From positions 62,001 through 126,000 of the forward strand of contig NZ_PYGE01000014.1 of the NCBI RefSeq assembly GCF_003014555.1: a stretch of 64,000 bases of DNA, given 5' to 3'. This DNA comes from Haloactinopolyspora alba (GTDB lineage: Bacteria > Actinomycetota > Actinomycetes > Jiangellales > Jiangellaceae). Made by a program: the position numbers and the translations under genes. The stretch's first letter is position 1; every line of letters starts with the position of its first letter. Below are positions 60,273 to 64,000 of this stretch, one piece after another. Under the pieces are notes generated by a model, which was not told where the DNA came from, made no database searches, and worked only from the letters and a program-made list of their open reading frames with translations.

Positions 60273-61610
60273 GTGAGCCAGCAGCCAGGCCCCGACCGGA
60301 AGACGACTGACGCCGCAGCAGCCACCGGGTCACGGCTCGACTCCTACGTCGACCGGTACGCCACGCGCACGCACGGCATGACGGCGTCGGAGGTCCGGTC
60401 GCTGTTCTCGGTCGCGGCTCGGCCCGAGGTCGTCTCACTGGCCGGCGGGATGCCGAACATCTCGGGGCTGCCCCTGGACGTCGTCGGATCGATGATGCAC
60501 GAGCTCGTCGACCGACGCGGCATGAGCGCCCTGCAGTACGGGTCCGGGCAGGGCGACCCGGAGCTGCGCGAGCAGATCTGCACGGTCATGCAGCCCACCG
60601 GCATCTCGGCGCACCCGGACGACGTGACGGTGACGGTCGGGTCCCAACAGGCGCTCGACCTCGTGACCAGGATCTTCATCGATCCTGGTGATGTCATTCT
60701 GGCCGAGGCGCCGTCCTACGTCGGCGCGTTGGGCACCTTCCGCTCGTACCAGGCCGACGTGGTGCACGTCGAGATGGACGACGACGGGCTGATCCCGGAA
60801 CGGCTGCGCGAGGCCATCACGTCCGTGGAGGCCTCCGGGCGGCGGATCAAGTTCCTCTACACGATCCCCAACTACCACAACCCGGCCGGCGTGACGCTGA
60901 CCGAGTCGCGCCGCGCCGAGATCCTGGAGATCTGCCGCCGCGCTGACGTGCTCATCATCGAGGACGACCCCTACGGCCTGCTCGGTTTCGACGGCGAGGT
61001 GCCGCGAGCGATGCGGGCGGACGACACCGAGCGTGTGGTGTACCTCGGCTCGTTCTCCAAGACGTTCGCGCCGGGTTTCCGCGTGGGCTGGGCACTGGCT
61101 CCACACGCCGTCCGCGAGAAGCTGGTCCTGGCGGCCGAGAACAGCGTGCTGTGCCCGCCGGCGTTCAGTCAGCTGGCGGTTTCGGAGTACCTGTCCGGTC
61201 ACGACTGGATGGGCCAGGTCAAGGAGTTCCGCGAGTCCTACCGCGAACGGCGCGACGCGATGCTGGACGCGCTCGACGACCTGATGCCCGAAGCCGCGCA
61301 CTGGACCCGCCCCACCGGCGGGTTCTACATCTGGCTCACGTTGCCCGAGGGCATCGACGTGAAGGCCATGCTGCCGCGCGCGGTGACCAACCGCGTCGCC
61401 TACGTCCCGGGAACGGCGTTCTTCGCCGACGGCTTCGGCTCGCGTTCCATGCGGCTGTCCTACTGCTACCCCACGCCGGAACGGATCCGCGAGGGTGTGC
61501 GGCGGCTGGCCCAGGTGGTCGAGCAGGAGATGGAGCTGCGCGCGACGTTCGGAGCCTGGGCGTCCCCACGGCGTCCGGGGCTCGACGGTCCCGCACCCGA
61601 CCAGAGCTAG
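60273..61610 (+). CDS. PLP-dependent aminotransferase, class I fold
   Basis: 445 residues. GLP-type start (VSLAGGMPNISGLP, LQYGSGQGDPELREQI), the aspartate strand IIEDDPYGLLGFDG and the Schiff-base lysine in YLGSFSKTFAPGFRVGW identify a group like 2-aminoadipate/MocR-type transaminases without the GntR domain. GTG/GTGA start behind GGAGGTG. The D-Ala ligase-like gene follows by 15 bases, so an amino-acid building block for the wall may be made here; the substrate is not known. Confidence 0.85.
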   Translation: MSQQPGPDRKTTDAAAATGSRLDSYVDRYATRTHGMTASEVRSLFSVAARPEVVSLAGGMPNISGLPLDVVGSMMHELVDRRGMSALQYGSGQGDPELREQICTVMQPTGISAHPDDVTVTVGSQQALDLVTRIFIDPGDVILAEAPSYVGALGTFRSYQADVVHVEMDDDGLIPERLREAITSVEASGRRIKFLYTIPNYHNPAGVTLTESRRAEILEICRRADVLIIEDDPYGLLGFDGEVPRAMRADDTERVVYLGSFSKTFAPGFRVGWALAPHAVREKLVLAAENSVLCPPAFSQLAVSEYLSGHDWMGQVKEFRESYRERRDAMLDALDDLMPEAAHWTRPTGGFYIWLTLPEGIDVKAMLPRAVTNRVAYVPGTAFFADGFGSRSMRLSYCYPTPERIREGVRRLAQVVEQEMELRATFGAWASPRRPGLDGPAPDQS

Positions 61611-61625
61611 AAGGGCTTGGAGCAC

Positions 61626-62591
61626 ATGAGCGACCTCGGCCGTGTCGTCGTTCTCGCCGGCGGTCTGTCCCACGAGCGTGACGTCTCGTTGCGATCGGGC
61701 CGGCGCGTCAGCGAGGCCTTGCGCGAGATCGGCGTCGACGTCGAGCAGCGCGATGCCGACAGCGAGCTGCTGTCGGCGTTGCGTGCTGATCCACCGCACG
61801 TGGTGCTTCCGCTGCTGCACGGCGCCCAGGGCGAGGACGGCGCCATTCAGGAGGTTCTGTCGCTCGCGGGCCTGCCGTACGTGGGCTCGTCGGCCGCCGC
61901 CTGCCGGCAGGCCTTCGACAAGCCGGTGGCGAAGTCGGTCACCGAACGTGCGGGACTGTCCACGCCGGCGGCGGCGGTGCTGCCGCAGTCGACGTTCCGT
62001 GAGCTCGGCGCGGCGGTGCTGCTGGATGCGCTGATCAGCCGGCTCGGGCTGCCGGTCGTCGTCAAGCCCGCACGTGGTGGCTCGGCGCTCGGCGCGACGG
62101 TCGTCCGTTCCGGTGACGATCTGCCCGCGGCGATGGTCGAATGCTACGCCTACGGCGAGGCGGCGCTCATCGAGCAGTGGATCGACGGCACAGAGGTCGC
62201 CGTCTCGGTCGTCGACACCGGCGGCGGCCCGCGGCCGCTGCCGGCGGTCGAGATCGTGCCGGAGTCCGGCACGTACGACTACCACGCCCGCTACACCGCC
62301 GGGACCACCGAGTTCTTCGTTCCGGCACGGCTGCGGCCGGAGACCTCGGACACCGTGGCCGACGCCGCGGTGACTGCCCATCGCGCACTGGGCCTGCGGG
62401 ACATGTCCCGCACCGATCTGATCGTCGACGGTCACGGCCGGGCCTGGCTGCTCGACGTCAACGTTGCACCCGGAATGACCGAGACGTCGCTGCTGCCGCA
62501 GGCCGCGCACGCCGGCGGCCTCGATCTCGGCGTGCTCACCCGCGAGCTGTTGGCTGCCGCGGCCGGGCGCGGCCACACCGACCGGGTCTGA
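61626..62591 (+). CDS. D-alanine-D-alanine ligase-like ATP-grasp protein
   Basis: 321 residues from ATG 61626 (a TTG 3 codons earlier is less likely). N-terminal VVVLAGGLSHERDVSLRSGRRV is the D-Ala ligase substrate loop in altered form (HERD for EHEV); the ATP-grasp part has VVKPARGGSALGAT and LDVNVAPGMTETSLLPQAA, which includes the metal-binding Asn. It may be the second ligase of the organism or use another D-amino acid. Coupled to the aminotransferase. Confidence 0.82.
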   Translation: MSDLGRVVVLAGGLSHERDVSLRSGRRVSEALREIGVDVEQRDADSELLSALRADPPHVVLPLLHGAQGEDGAIQEVLSLAGLPYVGSSAAACRQAFDKPVAKSVTERAGLSTPAAAVLPQSTFRELGAAVLLDALISRLGLPVVVKPARGGSALGATVVRSGDDLPAAMVECYAYGEAALIEQWIDGTEVAVSVVDTGGGPRPLPAVEIVPESGTYDYHARYTAGTTEFFVPARLRPETSDTVADAAVTAHRALGLRDMSRTDLIVDGHGRAWLLDVNVAPGMTETSLLPQAAHAGGLDLGVLTRELLAAAAGRGHTDRV

Positions 62592-62616
62592 AACGCCGCG
62601 ACAACCGACGCTGCCC

Positions 62617-62650
62617 GGACCGGCTCAGTGCGCTTCGGCCGAGCCGGTCC
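62617..62650. terminator. bidirectional terminator between the ligase and parB
   Basis: GGACCGGCTC and GAGCCGGTCC form a perfect 10-base stem with a 14-base loop between the converging ligase-like gene and parB. Confidence 0.8.
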
Positions 62651-62688
62651 CACTCGGTGACGCGACGGCCGACGGCACCGCGAGCCGG

Positions 62689-63795
62689 TCAGTTCGTTTC
62701 ACGTGAATCCAGATCGGATTCCGTTTCACGTGAATCGAGGGAGTCGCGGCCGGGGACGTTCATGGTCGGACCGATCGTGCTGACGATCCGTTCGAGGTCG
62801 TCGATGCTCGCGAACTCGATGGTGACCTTGCCCTTGCTCCGCCCGAGATCGACCCTCACCCGGGTGTCGAGCCGCTCAGACAGGGCGTCCGCGATGTCGG
62901 ACAGCCGTGGCGCGACCGGCTTGGCCGAGTTCTTGGAGTTGCGCGACTTCGTCGGCGTCTCGCCGTCGCCCATCGCCACGATCTCCTCCACCGACCGGAC
63001 GCTGAGCCCTTCGGCGACGATGCGCTGAGCCAGCCGCTCCTGCTCCGGCCCCTCGGACACCCCCAACAACGCCCGTGCGTGCCCGGCCGACAGCACGCCG
63101 GCCGCGACCCGCCGTTGCACCAGCGGCGGCAGCTTGAGCAGCCGTAGCGTGTTGGAGATCTGCGGGCGGCTGCGCTTGATGCGCACCGCCAGTTCGTCGT
63201 GCGTGCAGCCGAAGTCGTCCAGCAACTGCTGGTATGCCGCGGCCTCCTCGAGCGGATTGAGCTCGCTGCGATGCAGGTTCTCGAGGAGCGCATCGCGCAG
63301 CATGTCGTCGTCGCGCGTCGTCCGCACGATGGCCGGGATCGTGGCGAGGCCGGCCTCGCTCGTCGCGCGCCACCGCCGCTCCCCCATGACGAGCTCGTAT
63401 CGGCCGTCACCGAGCTCACGGACGACGATCGGCTGTAGGAGGCCGATCTCCCGGATCGAGGACGCGAGCTCGTTCATCGCGTCCTCGTCGAACACCTGGC
63501 GCGGCTGCCGCGGGTTCGGCGTGATCGCGTCGACCTCGACCTCGGCGAACCGCGCGCCCTGGACCGGCAGGAGATCCGCACCGTCCGGTGCGTCTCCGGT
63601 GGGGACGTCTCCAGCCGGAGCGTCGGTCACGGTTTCACGTGAAACCGTTTCGGCGGCCCCGTTGCCGTTCGGCGGCTGCTGGTCCGGGAAGTAGACATCC
63701 ACCGGGGAGTGCCGGCCCGCGCCCGCGTCGTTCGGTGCCTCGGTCGGAATGAGCGCACCCAGACCACGCCCGAGTCCCCGACGCTTCTCAGCCAT
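62689..63795 (-). CDS. parB: chromosome partitioning protein ParB
   Basis: 368 residues from the ATG that overlaps the parA stop. [13 protein letters not shown] is the ParA-contact tail; [14 protein letters not shown] is the arginine-rich CTP-binding motif; a helix-turn-helix ([19 protein letters not shown]) binds parS and the end is the dimerisation domain. It loads at parS near the origin and, with ParA, positions the chromosomes. The coding sequence carries three parS-like palindromes, two in its last 50 bases. Confidence 0.95.
   Translation of the reverse strand: MAEKRRGLGRGLGALIPTEAPNDAGAGRHSPVDVYFPDQQPPNGNGAAETVSRETVTDAPAGDVPTGDAPDGADLLPVQGARFAEVEVDAITPNPRQPRQVFDEDAMNELASSIREIGLLQPIVVRELGDGRYELVMGERRWRATSEAGLATIPAIVRTTRDDDMLRDALLENLHRSELNPLEEAAAYQQLLDDFGCTHDELAVRIKRSRPQISNTLRLLKLPPLVQRRVAAGVLSAGHARALLGVSEGPEQERLAQRIVAEGLSVRSVEEIVAMGDGETPTKSRNSKNSAKPVAPRLSDIADALSERLDTRVRVDLGRSKGKVTIEFASIDDLERIVSTIGPTMNVPGRDSLDSRETESDLDSRETN
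62696..62709. promoter_or_regulatory. imperfect parS-like site
   Basis: GTTTCACGTGAATC, which matches the parS core GTTTCACGTGAAAC in all but one position, at the last codons of parB. Confidence 0.6.
62723..62736. promoter_or_regulatory. imperfect parS-like site
   Basis: Second GTTTCACGTGAATC, 27 bases from the first. The two sites encode the repeated DSRET in the ParB tail. Confidence 0.6.
63631..63646. promoter_or_regulatory. parS centromere site inside parB
   Basis: GGTTTCACGTGAAACC is a perfect 16-base palindrome with the full 14-base parS core (GTTTCACGTGAAAC). It lies within the early part of parB, as one parS often lies in or near parAB. Confidence 0.88.
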
Positions 63796-64000
63796 GAGCC
63801 GATTCCCCCTTGACTTCCGTTGACGGGACGCCCCGCTCCGCGATCTCGCGGGCCGCCTCCAGGTAGGACAATGCACCACTCGACGCGGCGTCGTACGTCA
63901 TCACCGTCTGGCCGTAACTCGGCGCCTCACTGATCCGCACCGAACGCGGGATGGTGGTCTGCAGCACCGTGTCACCGAAGTGCTGGCGCACCTCTTCGGC
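63788..64000 (-). CDS. parA: chromosome partitioning ATPase ParA, C-terminal fragment
   Basis: Only the last 70 residues lie in the window; the frame is open to the edge. [32 protein letters not shown] and the tail [16 protein letters not shown] are the conserved end of ParA/Soj. The stop overlaps the parB start by 8 bases. Confidence 0.93.
   Translation of the reverse strand, partial: AEEVRQHFGDTVLQTTIPRSVRISEAPSYGQTVMTYDAASSGALSYLEAAREIAERGVPSTEVKGESAHG

Noticed and set aside
1-64000. tRNA, rRNA or riboswitch genes
   Set aside because: No cloverleaf, rRNA core or known riboswitch consensus was recognised in any intergenic gap.

Overview
This 64-kb window comes from a GC-rich, high-G+C Gram-positive bacterium (Actinomycetia). 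Both ends are the conserved origin-proximal chromosome region of that class. The gene order cca / Nudix / DUF6049-like / murJ / sigM / anti-sigma / trxB / trxA ... cell-wall amidase ... parB / parA matches the order known from Mycobacterium (pcnA to parA) and Streptomyces. The genus cannot be fixed from sequence alone; there is no rRNA or tRNA gene in the window.

Left core (1-24.9 kb). A FemX-type peptidoglycan transferase (cut by the window edge) and an alanine-racemase-like protein are followed by two polytopic glycosyltransferases and a class A penicillin-binding protein with a long pentapeptide-repeat tail. A PadR regulator with a clear palindromic operator precedes inositol-phosphate synthase. 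Next comes a complete four-gene conservon (NIT-type sensor kinase, roadblock protein, DUF742 protein, small GTPase). The translationally coupled Nudix-DUF6049-murJ-sigM-anti-sigma chain and trxB-trxA end this part; a strong terminator follows trxA.

Inserted block (about 24.9-58.7 kb). In the related genomes trxA is directly followed by the amidase gene. Here about 34 kb separate them. The block holds (i) an FtsK/EccC-like ATPase with small membrane and coiled-coil partners, (ii) a second FtsK-like ATPase divergent from an SLT-CHAP wall hydrolase and a VirB8-like protein, (iii) a minus-strand type IV secretion-like operon (VirB8/TcpC-like, pilin-like, PrgI/VirB3-like, VirB4-like ATPase, VirB6/TrbL-like) that ends in a YbjN protein, an unknown protein and a membrane J-domain protein, (iv) a sigma-factor-like protein, (v) a complete Tad (Flp) pilus locus ending in a LysM-BTAD membrane protein, and (vi) a SnoaL-type pseudogene and a secreted protein/lipoprotein pair. 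No relaxase, integrase or attachment site was seen.

The most striking signal is a promoter-like motif, GTCACA-N19-CTAC, found seven times in this block. Each copy lies 28-64 bases upstream of the first gene of a transcription unit, on both strands, always with exactly 19 bases between the two boxes. It ties the FtsK, type IV secretion, wall hydrolase and pilus genes into one apparent regulon. The sigma-like protein encoded in the middle of the block is the obvious candidate regulator; WhiA is an alternative, because GACAC abuts the CTAC box in three of the copies.

Right core (58.9-64 kb). A peptidoglycan amidase (CwlM-type), a PLP aminotransferase, a D-Ala-D-Ala-ligase-like ATP-grasp protein, then parB and the 3' end of parA on the minus strand. 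One perfect and two imperfect parS-like palindromes lie inside parB.
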